From positions 1 through 37,647 of the forward strand of contig CAJWEV010000019.1 of the NCBI GenBank assembly GCA_913031575.1: a DNA stretch of 37,647 nucleotides, in the 5' to 3' direction. The notes under the pieces were generated by a model. The model did not search any database and was not told the origin of the DNA. It worked only from the letters and a program-made list of their open reading frames with translations. Of the stretch, positions 17,467 through 25,367 are shown piece after piece (the first letter of the stretch is position 1; every line of letters begins with the position of its first letter). This DNA is from an uncultured Halieaceae bacterium (lineage in GTDB: Bacteria; Pseudomonadota; Gammaproteobacteria; Pseudomonadales; Halieaceae). The position numbers were made by a program, and so were the translations under genes.

Positions 17467-19203
17467 ATGTTTGACCTTGCCATTATTCATAATGCAAAGA
17501 CAGAAAATTGGTCAGTGTATGAGCGCTGCCAAGATGTTCTGGTGGCTGCCGAGCACAACGCTGTCTTATCGGTTTTGAATGAGGCCGAGGAGCGAGCTCG
17601 TAAAGACGATCTGTATGCCGTGGGTTACATCGCTTATGAGGCAAGTCACGCGTTTGATCGCAAGTTTCCGAAGCGCGACATCCATATGCCTCTCGTGTGT
17701 TTTGCCCTGTTCGCCGAGGAGACGGTGATCACATCGCTGACAGATCTGTATTCACCTGGTGAACAAACGATTGCTGACTGGCATCTCTTGGAGTCTCGGG
17801 AATCATTTGAGTCCAAGGTTGATCGTATTAAGTCTATGATTGGAGCGGGAGAGGTCTACCAGATCAACCTCACGGCTCGCATGTCGAATGAGGGGCAGGT
17901 GACCCTGGCGGATTTTGCGCGGTGGTCACAAGATATGCCGCATGCTGTTTTTATGAGTGGACCCGAGGTGACGGTTTGCTCCGCTTCTCCCGAGCTGTTT
18001 TTCGAGCGTGAAGCCGGTGTGGTGTGGAGTAAACCTATGAAAGGTACGGTAGGGCGTAAATCTGAAGCCCTAGCGGACGAGGCCAATGCGCAGTGGCTGC
18101 AGACCTCGGCAAAGAACCGAGCTGAGAATGTCATGATCACTGATATGGTGCGTAACGACCTTGCTCGCTTGTCGTCTACTGGCAAAGTTTCTGTCGATGA
18201 ATTGTTTGGGGTTGAGCGCTACCCCAGCGTTTGGCAAATGACCTCAACGGTTAAAACCGAGGTATCAGCCAGCATCGCAGATATCTTTACAGCCCTGTTT
18301 CCGGCGGCGTCGATCACAGGTGCACCAAAGCACGCAGCGGTCGATGTCATTGATGGCTTAGAAGAAAGCCCACGAGAACTTTATACCGGCGCGCTAGGTA
18401 TTATTAAGCCGTCCGGATTTGCCAGTTTTAATGTTGCTATAAGAACCGCCTGGAGTGATTCACGCAGTGGGAAGAGCCGGTTTGGTGTAGGTTGCGGCAT
18501 TGTGTGGGATTCGGATCCTAGCGACGAGTTTGAAGAGCTGCAGACAAAAGCGCGCATACTAAAGCAGCCTGATCCCCGCTTTCATTTGTTTGAAACCATG
18601 GGTATCAGCGAAGGTAAGATTACTCGCCTCGCGCGTCATTTATCCCGGCTTGAAAATTCGGCACGGTATTGGTCTTTTAGGTTTGATAGACAGGCCGCTG
18701 AGTCATACCTTAATGAGTTAATAAGCTCTATCGATAGCACCAAACATTGGCGCTTGCGACTGCAACTCAATCGATGTGGTGCTCTTATTCATACCCTTCA
18801 TCCCTTTGTTCCGGACGCAGTTGCTACCGACCGTGAATATTTACGTCTTTCAGTCTCGTCGACCCCCGTTGACTCTGGGGATCCCTTCCTCATCCATAAA
18901 ACGAGTCGCCGAGAGGCCTATGAGCGGGCGGTTGCTGAGGTGCCTGATGGTGTGTCGCCACTGCTTGTAAATGAGCTGGGATGTGTCACCGAAAGTGCGA
19001 TTGCTAATGTGGTGTATCAGATGGACGGCAGTTTATTCACACCGCCCATCACTGACGGCGTATTGCCCGGGGTGTTACGCGATGAGTTGATCGATGAAGG
19101 CACGGTGTCCGAACGGTCACTGCTTTTGGCGGATCTCGAGAAGGTTCAGTCATGGTGGTTAATTAACTCTTTGCGCGGATGGCGGCGTTGCGAGCTCACG
19201 TAG
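17467..19203 (+). CDS. pabB: Aminodeoxychorismate synthase component I fused to a class IV aminotransferase/lyase (PabB-PabC)
   Basis: The protein has 578 residues. Residues about 1-367 form a chorismate-binding enzyme (GAGEVYQINLTARM, ENVMITDMVRNDL, FPAASITGAPK, GVGCGIVWDSDP). The motif PMKGT carries K192. A lysine here is the mark of aminodeoxychorismate synthase, whereas anthranilate synthase has alanine. Residues about 372-578 form a class IV PLP domain (LFETMGISEGKITRLARHL, a probable PLP lysine in HKTSRREAYERA, and ELGCVTESAIANV), expected to act as 4-amino-4-deoxychorismate lyase. Together they would make p-aminobenzoate for folate, with a glutaminase subunit (PabA) from elsewhere. The DUF2805 gene follows about 80 bases later. 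Confidence 0.9.
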   Translation: MFDLAIIHNAKTENWSVYERCQDVLVAAEHNAVLSVLNEAEERARKDDLYAVGYIAYEASHAFDRKFPKRDIHMPLVCFALFAEETVITSLTDLYSPGEQTIADWHLLESRESFESKVDRIKSMIGAGEVYQINLTARMSNEGQVTLADFARWSQDMPHAVFMSGPEVTVCSASPELFFEREAGVVWSKPMKGTVGRKSEALADEANAQWLQTSAKNRAENVMITDMVRNDLARLSSTGKVSVDELFGVERYPSVWQMTSTVKTEVSASIADIFTALFPAASITGAPKHAAVDVIDGLEESPRELYTGALGIIKPSGFASFNVAIRTAWSDSRSGKSRFGVGCGIVWDSDPSDEFEELQTKARILKQPDPRFHLFETMGISEGKITRLARHLSRLENSARYWSFRFDRQAAESYLNELISSIDSTKHWRLRLQLNRCGALIHTLHPFVPDAVATDREYLRLSVSSTPVDSGDPFLIHKTSRREAYERAVAEVPDGVSPLLVNELGCVTESAIANVVYQMDGSLFTPPITDGVLPGVLRDELIDEGTVSERSLLLADLEKVQSWWLINSLRGWRRCELT

Positions 19204-19284
19204 CCCTAATCTTTTTTAAGGACGAACCCGAACACAGGCCAGACGGTAAAGGTATCGCTTGTCAGAGAGCCTTACCATCATGAC

Positions 19285-19548
19285 ATGCCTGGATCAAAAT
19301 ACACATTGACCGAAACAGAAGTGTCGCGCGTCGTTGAGATGGCGTGGGAAGACAGGACGCCATTTGAGGTCATTGAGGCAACGTTCGGTTTAGGAGAGGC
19401 TGAAACCATCAAGCTAATGCGCCGAGAGATGAAGGCGAGCTCGTTTCGGCTGTGGCGTAAGCGGGTCACAGGCCGCGTAACCAAGCATCGTAAATTGCGA
19501 GGTTTCGATGTCGGGCGTGGCTACTGTCCCACGCAATACAAACGTTAG
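19285..19548 (+). CDS. TIGR03643/DUF2805 family small protein
   Basis: The protein has 87 residues, helical and basic toward the C-terminus. It contains the family stretch EMAWEDRTPFEVIEATFGL and then IKLMRREMKASSFRLWRKRVTGR. The middle looks like a helix-turn-helix-type three-helix fold, and the end is rich in Arg/Lys, so nucleic acid binding is possible. This family often lies next to cryptochrome/photolyase genes, and here a cryptochrome-type gene is about 8 kb away. It ends nine bases before the DUF4149 gene, which suggests co-transcription. The molecular function is unknown. Confidence 0.8.
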   Translation: MPGSKYTLTETEVSRVVEMAWEDRTPFEVIEATFGLGEAETIKLMRREMKASSFRLWRKRVTGRVTKHRKLRGFDVGRGYCPTQYKR

Positions 19549-19557
19549 GGAGAGTCA

Positions 19558-19971
19558 ATGCTGGAGTTTGCAAACGCACTAGTCTTAATGCTCTTAGGCG
19601 CTATGTTGTTTTTCCCCTCTGTTGTAGCACCAGTGGTGTTTACCTCACTACCTGAGGCGCAAGCAGGTGCGTTTTTACGCTCAATGTTTCCGCGGTATTA
19701 CAGCTTCATGATTGTCCTAAGCCTTACCGCAAGTTTGTTGTTTTTGATGGCGACTGCCGAACCTGCCTACCAAGCAGCCGTTGTTTGTCTCTTCGTGAGT
19801 GTATCGACGCTCTGGGTGAGGCAGTGGTTATTGCCGCGCATCAACGCGGCACGCGATGCGCAGCTGGCTGGTGATGCCGAAGCGGGTCGCCGTTTTGATA
19901 GAGACCACAAGCTATCTGTCGGTATAAATGTTTTGCAGCTGATCTTGTTGGTTGGTATTCAGTTCGCCTAG
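19558..19971 (+). CDS. DUF4149 membrane protein
   Basis: The protein has 137 residues and four predicted transmembrane helices. The DUF4149 pattern is visible: FFPSVVAPVVFTSLPEAQAGAFLR followed by MFPRYYSFMI at the second helix, and the conserved D-R/K-rich loop before the last helix (RFDRDHKLSVGIN). GGGAGAG before the ATG is a good ribosome binding site. The function is unknown. It follows the DUF2805 gene directly. Confidence 0.85.
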   Translation: MLEFANALVLMLLGAMLFFPSVVAPVVFTSLPEAQAGAFLRSMFPRYYSFMIVLSLTASLLFLMATAEPAYQAAVVCLFVSVSTLWVRQWLLPRINAARDAQLAGDAEAGRRFDRDHKLSVGINVLQLILLVGIQFA

Positions 19972-20098
19972 CAGCCGCGAATTAGGATCTCTCTGTAGCA
20001 GTTCAGGTGCTACCCAAGCTCGCTGGCCTTCTGGACATAGCGAACGTTTGTTGGCCTACTAACGTACTTATTTTTATAACAACAATACGGGGCTATCT

Positions 20099-20707
20099 AT
20101 GAGTAAAACCATCGAATTCATCTTTGATTTTGGCAGTCCAAACGCCTATTTGTCTTATTTCACTGTAAAAGACGTCGCTGAGCGTACAGGCGCCCAGCTC
20201 AAGATTACGCCCTGCTTGCTCGGTGGTATTTTTAAGTCGACCAATAACCAGCCACCCATGATGAATTTCGCCGGTGTCGCAGGGAAAAATGCAATGTTCA
20301 TGCGCGAAATCGAGCGCTATTGCGACCGCCACGGATTGGACAAGTTTGCGATGAACCCTAATTTTCCAGTCAACACCTTGCTGCTTATGCGCGCTTGTGT
20401 TGCTTATGGTCGTGACAATGATGTAGCAACTTACGTTGAAGCGGGCGTTAAAATGATGTGGGAAGACGGTTTAAAAATGGACGATCCTGAGGTGTTCGTG
20501 ACTGCCTTCAATGCTGCCGGTTTAGACGGACAGGCCTTGTTGGAATCCACGCAAGACCCCGAAGTTAAGGCAGAGCTCATGACGAATACGCAAGGTGCCG
20601 TTGATCGCGGTGTCTTTGGCATCCCCGCATTCTTTATCGGTGATGAGCAATTTTTTGGAAAAGACCACATCGAAGAGATGGAGTGGTGGTTAAATCACAG
20701 GTCTTAG
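20099..20707 (+). CDS. 2-hydroxychromene-2-carboxylate isomerase / DsbA-like thioredoxin-fold protein
   Basis: The protein has 202 residues of the kappa-GST/HCCA-isomerase family. The N-terminal motif DFGSPNAYLSY places S13 where the glutathione-activating serine sits in kappa-class enzymes, instead of a CxxC. The C-terminal part has the conserved cis-Pro-type turn GVFGIPAFFIGDEQFFGKDHI. HCCA isomerases use glutathione to isomerise 2-hydroxychromene-2-carboxylate in naphthalene degradation, but most homologues lie outside such pathways and their substrates are unknown. No aromatic catabolic genes surround it. Confidence 0.88.
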   Translation: MSKTIEFIFDFGSPNAYLSYFTVKDVAERTGAQLKITPCLLGGIFKSTNNQPPMMNFAGVAGKNAMFMREIERYCDRHGLDKFAMNPNFPVNTLLLMRACVAYGRDNDVATYVEAGVKMMWEDGLKMDDPEVFVTAFNAAGLDGQALLESTQDPEVKAELMTNTQGAVDRGVFGIPAFFIGDEQFFGKDHIEEMEWWLNHRS

Positions 20708-20739
20708 TTTCCAAGTAAGCCGTTTCGAGTACCGGGAAT

Positions 20740-20769
20740 AGAGAGGCTCGCAGAGAGAAGAGCCTCTCT
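20740..20769. terminator. Perfect 10-bp hairpin between convergent genes
   Basis: AGAGAGGCTC at 20740-20749 pairs exactly with GAGCCTCTCT at 20760-20769 across a 10-base loop. No T tract follows on either strand, so it is not a classical intrinsic terminator. It lies between the convergent HCCA-isomerase-like gene and the secreted unknown gene and may terminate or protect transcripts from both sides. Confidence 0.5.
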
Positions 20770-20782
20770 CGGCAGTTGCCAA

Positions 20783-21529
20783 CTACATTGCCGAATTAGT
20801 GTTGAGGCACCGAACAATCTGGTCCATCACAATTTTCCGATCAAGTTTTGCTACGGATTCATAAAAGTTTGCACCCATATCTGTAGAACTCAACAGGTCG
20901 AAGAACTTGCCCAGTTCTCCAGAGCTTGGAGCATCAAAGTGGACGAGTACGTCTGCAATATAAGGAACCGTTCCATTGGCTCCACTAAACAGCGGACCTG
21001 CGCCCATAGGGGTATAGGCAGAGAAGGCCACATCGAGCCCTTTTTTCTTGCCCATTGCTTCCATTGCTTCCAAAGCTTCGAGGTAGGCACTCACGTCCTT
21101 CACTTGCACCGCAATATTGCGAGCCGTCGAAGTCGCAAGGCTTCTGGGATGCGGTCGTATGACTGTGTAGTGCACACTGCCTCTGAATTCAGAAACAGAG
21201 CGATATTTTGCGACCGTGTCTTGGTTCTTCGGGTCCACTAATGCATCTGAGCCCGCCAATGCGCTCTCCATGTTGGGATAAAAGGCGTAGGTCCATCCTC
21301 TGCCCGGCTCAGTCATCCCGGTACTGTTAAAGCAAACTCCTCGTTGCACTGCGCCGCTAGCCTTAAAGAGTTTGTCGTCAGATTTAAGTAACGCTAAGTA
21401 GGCGGCTGGATCGTCGGTTTGAAAGAAAATGCTTCCGCCGGCTGGGTCTGGCTCTCTTTCATGGTCCGCTGCTATAACGGCAGATGTAGCGAATATAAAA
21501 CTGTGAAATAACCAGGAATATTTTTTCAT
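20783..21529 (-). CDS. Secreted protein of unknown function
   Basis: The protein has 248 residues from the ATG at 21529, chosen because AGGAC lies seven bases upstream and a signal peptide starts there (MKKYSWLF, hydrophobic to about residue 20, cleavage near VIA-AD). The longer frame from 21586 adds a non-signal leader. The mature part seems to hold two similar alpha/beta halves, one beginning DDPAAYLALLKSDD and one KDVSAYLEALEAME, each followed by a small-residue turn and strand. This recalls tandem dimeric alpha-beta-barrel (ABM-like) domains, which is only an impression. I do not recognise a named family. It is divergent from the nitronate monooxygenase gene. Confidence 0.7.
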   Translation of the reverse strand: MKKYSWLFHSFIFATSAVIAADHEREPDPAGGSIFFQTDDPAAYLALLKSDDKLFKASGAVQRGVCFNSTGMTEPGRGWTYAFYPNMESALAGSDALVDPKNQDTVAKYRSVSEFRGSVHYTVIRPHPRSLATSTARNIAVQVKDVSAYLEALEAMEAMGKKKGLDVAFSAYTPMGAGPLFSGANGTVPYIADVLVHFDAPSSGELGKFFDLLSSTDMGANFYESVAKLDRKIVMDQIVRCLNTNSAM

Positions 21530-21729
21530 TTTTTTGTCCTCTCTTGTTATTCGGCGGCATGCCTGTGAAAAGCATAGATCATGCATCAGGCATTTTCAGA
21601 AAAATCCCAAGCTCGAGCGCCACGCCTGAATATGTTGCACGCCCTACACCGCTTATCGTTATTTGCTTGACCGCGAGCACTGGTCGGGTATGTTGCGAGG
21701 CTGTCTATTGTTGCAACGGAGAGGCCCTA

Positions 21730-22674
21730 GTGAAGCCGAGAGCAATTAGAAATCGCGTGACTGAGATGACTGGGGTGGATTATCCCATTTTACAGGCACC
21801 AATGGGTTGGATTGCCAGAGCGCAGCTCGCGTCCGCTGTATCGAACTGCGGTGCTGTGGGCATCATCGAAACATCTTCGGGTGAATTCGATGCCATTCAG
21901 AATGAAGTGCGCAAGATGCATGAGCTGACTGATAAGCCCTTTGGCATGAACGTGGCGCTAGCGTTTGTGAAAGGGGCGAACGTGATCGATTTCGTCATCG
22001 AGCAAGGCATCAAGTTCGTCACCACATCCTCGGGCAGTCCTGATCTCTGCACAAAAGTCTTTCAGGAAGCAGGTATCAAAGTCTTCCATGTGGTACCCAC
22101 CCTCGACATGGCGCTCAAAGCCTTGGATGCAGGCGTGGATGGTCTTGTAGTCGAAGGCGGTGAGGGCGGTGGTTTTAAAAACCCGCGGCCGGTTTCGACG
22201 ATGGTGTTGTTACCGCTTATTAGAGAGCGCACGGATGTACCGATTATAGCTGCCGGTGGTATATGTGACGGACCGACCATGGCGGCAGCATTTGCTATGG
22301 GGGCCGAGGGCGTGCAATTAGGCACGGCAATGTTGAGCTGTTCTGATTCGCCCGTACATCAGAACTGGAAAAACGCCATTTACGAGGGCAAGGAAACAGA
22401 CACCGTTTTCTTAAATCAGCAGGGCCGGCCTGCGCTTCGAGCGATGCGCACCGAACGCACGGGTGAGCTCGAGCTGTTGGGTAAATTCCAGCCCTTTGAG
22501 CACATGGCGAATACCCTAGATCTTTATTTTGGTGGCGATCTCGAAGCCGCTATTCCGTTGACGGGACAGGTGATGGGACGAATTAATGAGGCGAGAACTG
22601 CTGCTGAGGTAGTTGAATCGACGATGACCGGGTTCCACGAGTGCCTGTCGGGTCTCAACACTTCCTACGCTTGA
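21730..22674 (+). CDS. NAD(P)H-dependent flavin oxidoreductase, nitronate monooxygenase family
   Basis: The protein has 315 residues from a GTG at 21730, which has GGAGAGG about six bases upstream. The open frame reaches back to an ATG at 21544, but those extra 62 residues do not look like the family and would overlap the divergent promoter region. The TIM-barrel FMN enzyme signatures are present: PILQAPMGW at the start, GGEGGGF for phosphate binding, and AAGGICDGPTMAAAFAMGAEGVQLGTAM. The family oxidises nitronates or acts as quinone or enoyl reductases, and assignment by homology alone is weak. A strong terminator follows. Confidence 0.88.
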   Translation: MKPRAIRNRVTEMTGVDYPILQAPMGWIARAQLASAVSNCGAVGIIETSSGEFDAIQNEVRKMHELTDKPFGMNVALAFVKGANVIDFVIEQGIKFVTTSSGSPDLCTKVFQEAGIKVFHVVPTLDMALKALDAGVDGLVVEGGEGGGFKNPRPVSTMVLLPLIRERTDVPIIAAGGICDGPTMAAAFAMGAEGVQLGTAMLSCSDSPVHQNWKNAIYEGKETDTVFLNQQGRPALRAMRTERTGELELLGKFQPFEHMANTLDLYFGGDLEAAIPLTGQVMGRINEARTAAEVVESTMTGFHECLSGLNTSYA

Positions 22675-22709
22675 TTGATAAGGTTCGAAGAAATCGTCAC
22701 GACCATAAA

Positions 22710-22733
22710 GGCCGGCGCTAGCCGGCTTTTTTT
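22710..22733 (+). terminator. Rho-independent terminator
   Basis: GCCGGC at 22711-22716 and 22721-22726 form a perfect GC stem with a GCTA loop, followed by seven T. It closes the nitronate monooxygenase gene, just before the convergent DUF1295 gene. Confidence 0.85.
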
Positions 22734-22755
22734 ACCCTGTATTAGTCGCTGCGAA

Positions 22756-23616
22756 TCAAAAGATTCGTGGAATTATGAGGGGCGTGTTCTTCAAATAGGC
22801 TTGGTATGCCGGGTCGTCTCCCCAACGTGCGCCCGCGGTCTTACGAAGAAGTGGAATGCCGCTAATTCGAGTAAGTAACACGGCAACAAAAACTGGCGAG
22901 ATGAGGAAAATCATTGCACTGCCGCTGAGGGAAGGAAGGGCCATGACTGCAACACCCGCCCACAGCAGAATTTCACCGAAGTAGTTCGGATGCTGCGCTC
23001 TGGCCCATATTCCGGTCGTAATGAATTTATTTTCATTTGCAGGATCCGCCTTAAAGGTACTCTTCTGATTGTCTGCAATGACCTCGACAGCTAAGCCCAC
23101 AAGCCACATAGCGGCGCCCAAATAAAAGAGAGTGTCCAGTGCGGCTTTGTTGGGTGTCATGATCGCTGCCAGTGCCGCACCAGCGGTAAGGAATACCCAG
23201 GTACCTTGGAGTGTCCAGGTGAGCAAAAACCGGGGTGTCGATAACTTAATCTTACGGAAGCGTCGGTCTTCTCCCGCCTTTTGAATACGTCTAAACAGAA
23301 ACGGTCCAAGGCGTGCTGCCCACACAATGACTACGCCAGCGATAATCTGTTGGCGTAACCCTATTTCAGCGGTTTGCTGAACCGCAAAAACCGTGACGGT
23401 GATGTAAGTCAGACTGCCAACTAGATCAAAGTAGTGCTCGGTCTTAAAAAGTCGCGCGTGGATGAGTCCAATCCACTGAACCACAAAGATACCCAGCGCC
23501 ATTGCGGTCATTAGCGGGAGTCCATAAAGCGTCGAGCCTGTTTGATCGCCCATCCATGCGACAGCAAACACAACAGCGGTGATGATGATCGATGTAATAA
23601 CCAGTTTAGGTCCCAT
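22756..23616 (-). CDS. DUF1295 (steroid 5-alpha-reductase-like) membrane protein
   Basis: The protein has 286 residues with about seven hydrophobic helices. The DUF1295 hallmarks are present: a first part with WGLIHARLFKTEHYFDLVGS-like sequence at about residues 50-70, and the C-terminal GIWARAQHPNYFGEILLWAGV, a motif shared with isoprenylcysteine methyltransferases and sterol reductases that binds a nucleotide cofactor. The true substrate is unknown. GAGGT lies just before the ATG. It follows the PyrD-PyrK fusion gene by 38 bases on the same strand and is probably co-transcribed. Confidence 0.88.
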   Translation of the reverse strand: MGPKLVITSIIITAVVFAVAWMGDQTGSTLYGLPLMTAMALGIFVVQWIGLIHARLFKTEHYFDLVGSLTYITVTVFAVQQTAEIGLRQQIIAGVVIVWAARLGPFLFRRIQKAGEDRRFRKIKLSTPRFLLTWTLQGTWVFLTAGAALAAIMTPNKAALDTLFYLGAAMWLVGLAVEVIADNQKSTFKADPANENKFITTGIWARAQHPNYFGEILLWAGVAVMALPSLSGSAMIFLISPVFVAVLLTRISGIPLLRKTAGARWGDDPAYQAYLKNTPLIIPRIF

Positions 23617-23654
23617 AGTTACCTCGCATATTGTTATTGATCAGGGTGACTCTT

Positions 23655-25298
23655 TTACTGCGTATTGATGAACGGCCCGTCAACGCAAATCCGGCGCCCA
23701 TCAGGTGATGCACAGGCACCGCATATGCCAACGCCACATTTTGTGGTGTAGTCGATTGCACTGAACATCTGCGAAGCCTCAACAAATTCGCGTTGTACGG
23801 CCTCTGCAGCGTGAATCATGGGCTCTGGCCCGCAGTTGTAGAACTCGGTTTGTGCCAAAGTATCGGCATCGAGGGTCTCAAGGTAGTCACGCAGTGCATC
23901 TGTTATCCGACCATTAAAGCCCGCGCTGCCATCATCGGTTGCAATGTGTACCTGGGCGATATCCTTGCACTCCTCTTTAAAATACAAGCGATCGGCACTC
24001 CGCGCGCCTGCAAAGATCTGCGCCGGTTTCTCGTTGGACCCAAAGTCACGTGCTACTTGATAGACGGCGGCCAAACCGGTGCCGCCAGCGACACAGATAA
24101 TATTGGCATCATCTCCTGGCATGACCGGTGCGCCGTGCGGGCCTCTAATGTAGACATCGTCGCCTGGTTTTAGCTGGTAACAGGCGCTCGTGAATTGCCC
24201 CACGTCAATAACGGCGAGCCGTAAAGGCGAGTCAGTGAGACAGGAAAACGGTTTCTCGCCTACTCCCGGTATCCACACAAACACGTATTCGCCGGCTTGA
24301 ATGTTGATGTTACCATCGAGTGTCACCACAGTGATGTCGTCACAGACGGGATCATTGGCCACCACCTTATAGGGCGCGAAGTCCATATCAAGGTCGAGGT
24401 TGAGCCCTACCTTCGCCTTATTAGTCCCCTTATCGAGGTCGGTCTGAAGCTGGCGGAAGTAGGTGTTCATGTGTTCTGTATCCATTCCACTCAAGGCAGA
24501 GCCAACGCCAATGATTGATGCTCCGGCGCTGAGCGCTGCGCGGCAATCATCGGCAGTCGACAGACCGCCGCAGCCGATGATGGGCTTGTCAGTAATCGTT
24601 TTGAGTGCGCGAATGCATTTTAAGGCTGTGGGTAGAACGCCGCTACCAGACATGCCGCCCATGCCATTACTGAGTACGGGGTGTCCGTGACTTTCTGTAT
24701 AGCCGGGCCCCACCGTATTGATGGCACATAGCCCGTCTGCGCCCGCCTCGAGCGCGGCAAGGCCAATGTCCTCAATGCGATCCACATTGGGTGTTAGTTT
24801 GGGAATTACAGGCACATCGACGGCTACTTTGACCGCATTTACGATCGCCTTGACCATGTCAGGATCCTGACCCATCGCCATGCCGTAGCCCTGCGCGTGA
24901 GGACACGAGAGGTTGAGCTCAAGACCGTCAGCGACAGGTGCCAGAATTTTTGCGACGTCCACAAAGTCCTCGATACTGCCGCCAAAAATGGAGACGAGGA
25001 GGAAGCGATCTCGAGGAATGGTAAGCGATTCGAATCCCTTTCGAGCCTCCTCGGCGCCTGGGTTGGTAAGTCCAACCGCGTTGACGAAGCAGCCCGGAGC
25101 ATACTGGCTGTAGACAGGCTCTCGATTACCTGCGCGCGGGACTGGACCTACACTTTTGGTGGTGATTACACCGATTTCAGGGAGGTCGTCAAAGATTCGC
25201 TGAATAATGCTGGGAGCTGTCGAGACGATTCCAGAGGGAATCGTAAAAGGACCGCTGACTGTTTTCCCGAGAAACTCTGTTTTCACCCGACTCTCCAT
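23655..25298 (-). CDS. Class 1B-type dihydroorotate dehydrogenase fused to a PyrK-like FAD/[2Fe-2S] reductase
   Basis: The protein has 547 residues. Residues about 1-305 form a PyrD domain with FMN and a catalytic-cysteine loop (N-L-S-C132-P-H) and K167 in PKLTP. Residues about 310-547 form a PyrK-type ferredoxin-reductase domain with an FAD part (GEYVFVWIPGVGEKPFS), an NAD-type loop (VAGGTGLAAV) and C521-x4-C526-x2-C529-x8-C538 for a [2Fe-2S] cluster. In Gram-positive bacteria these are two subunits that pass electrons from dihydroorotate to NAD. Here they are one chain. Gammaproteobacteria normally use a membrane class 2 PyrD, so this may be a second enzyme or act on a related dihydropyrimidine. 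Confidence 0.85.
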   Translation of the reverse strand: MESRVKTEFLGKTVSGPFTIPSGIVSTAPSIIQRIFDDLPEIGVITTKSVGPVPRAGNREPVYSQYAPGCFVNAVGLTNPGAEEARKGFESLTIPRDRFLLVSIFGGSIEDFVDVAKILAPVADGLELNLSCPHAQGYGMAMGQDPDMVKAIVNAVKVAVDVPVIPKLTPNVDRIEDIGLAALEAGADGLCAINTVGPGYTESHGHPVLSNGMGGMSGSGVLPTALKCIRALKTITDKPIIGCGGLSTADDCRAALSAGASIIGVGSALSGMDTEHMNTYFRQLQTDLDKGTNKAKVGLNLDLDMDFAPYKVVANDPVCDDITVVTLDGNINIQAGEYVFVWIPGVGEKPFSCLTDSPLRLAVIDVGQFTSACYQLKPGDDVYIRGPHGAPVMPGDDANIICVAGGTGLAAVYQVARDFGSNEKPAQIFAGARSADRLYFKEECKDIAQVHIATDDGSAGFNGRITDALRDYLETLDADTLAQTEFYNCGPEPMIHAAEAVQREFVEASQMFSAIDYTTKCGVGICGACASPDGRRICVDGPFINTQ

Positions 25299-25367
25299 AT
25301 TTACGAGGGCCGATTATACAGCTCCGCACACCCTTGAGCCACGAACATGCTCAGTAAACAGTGCGCA

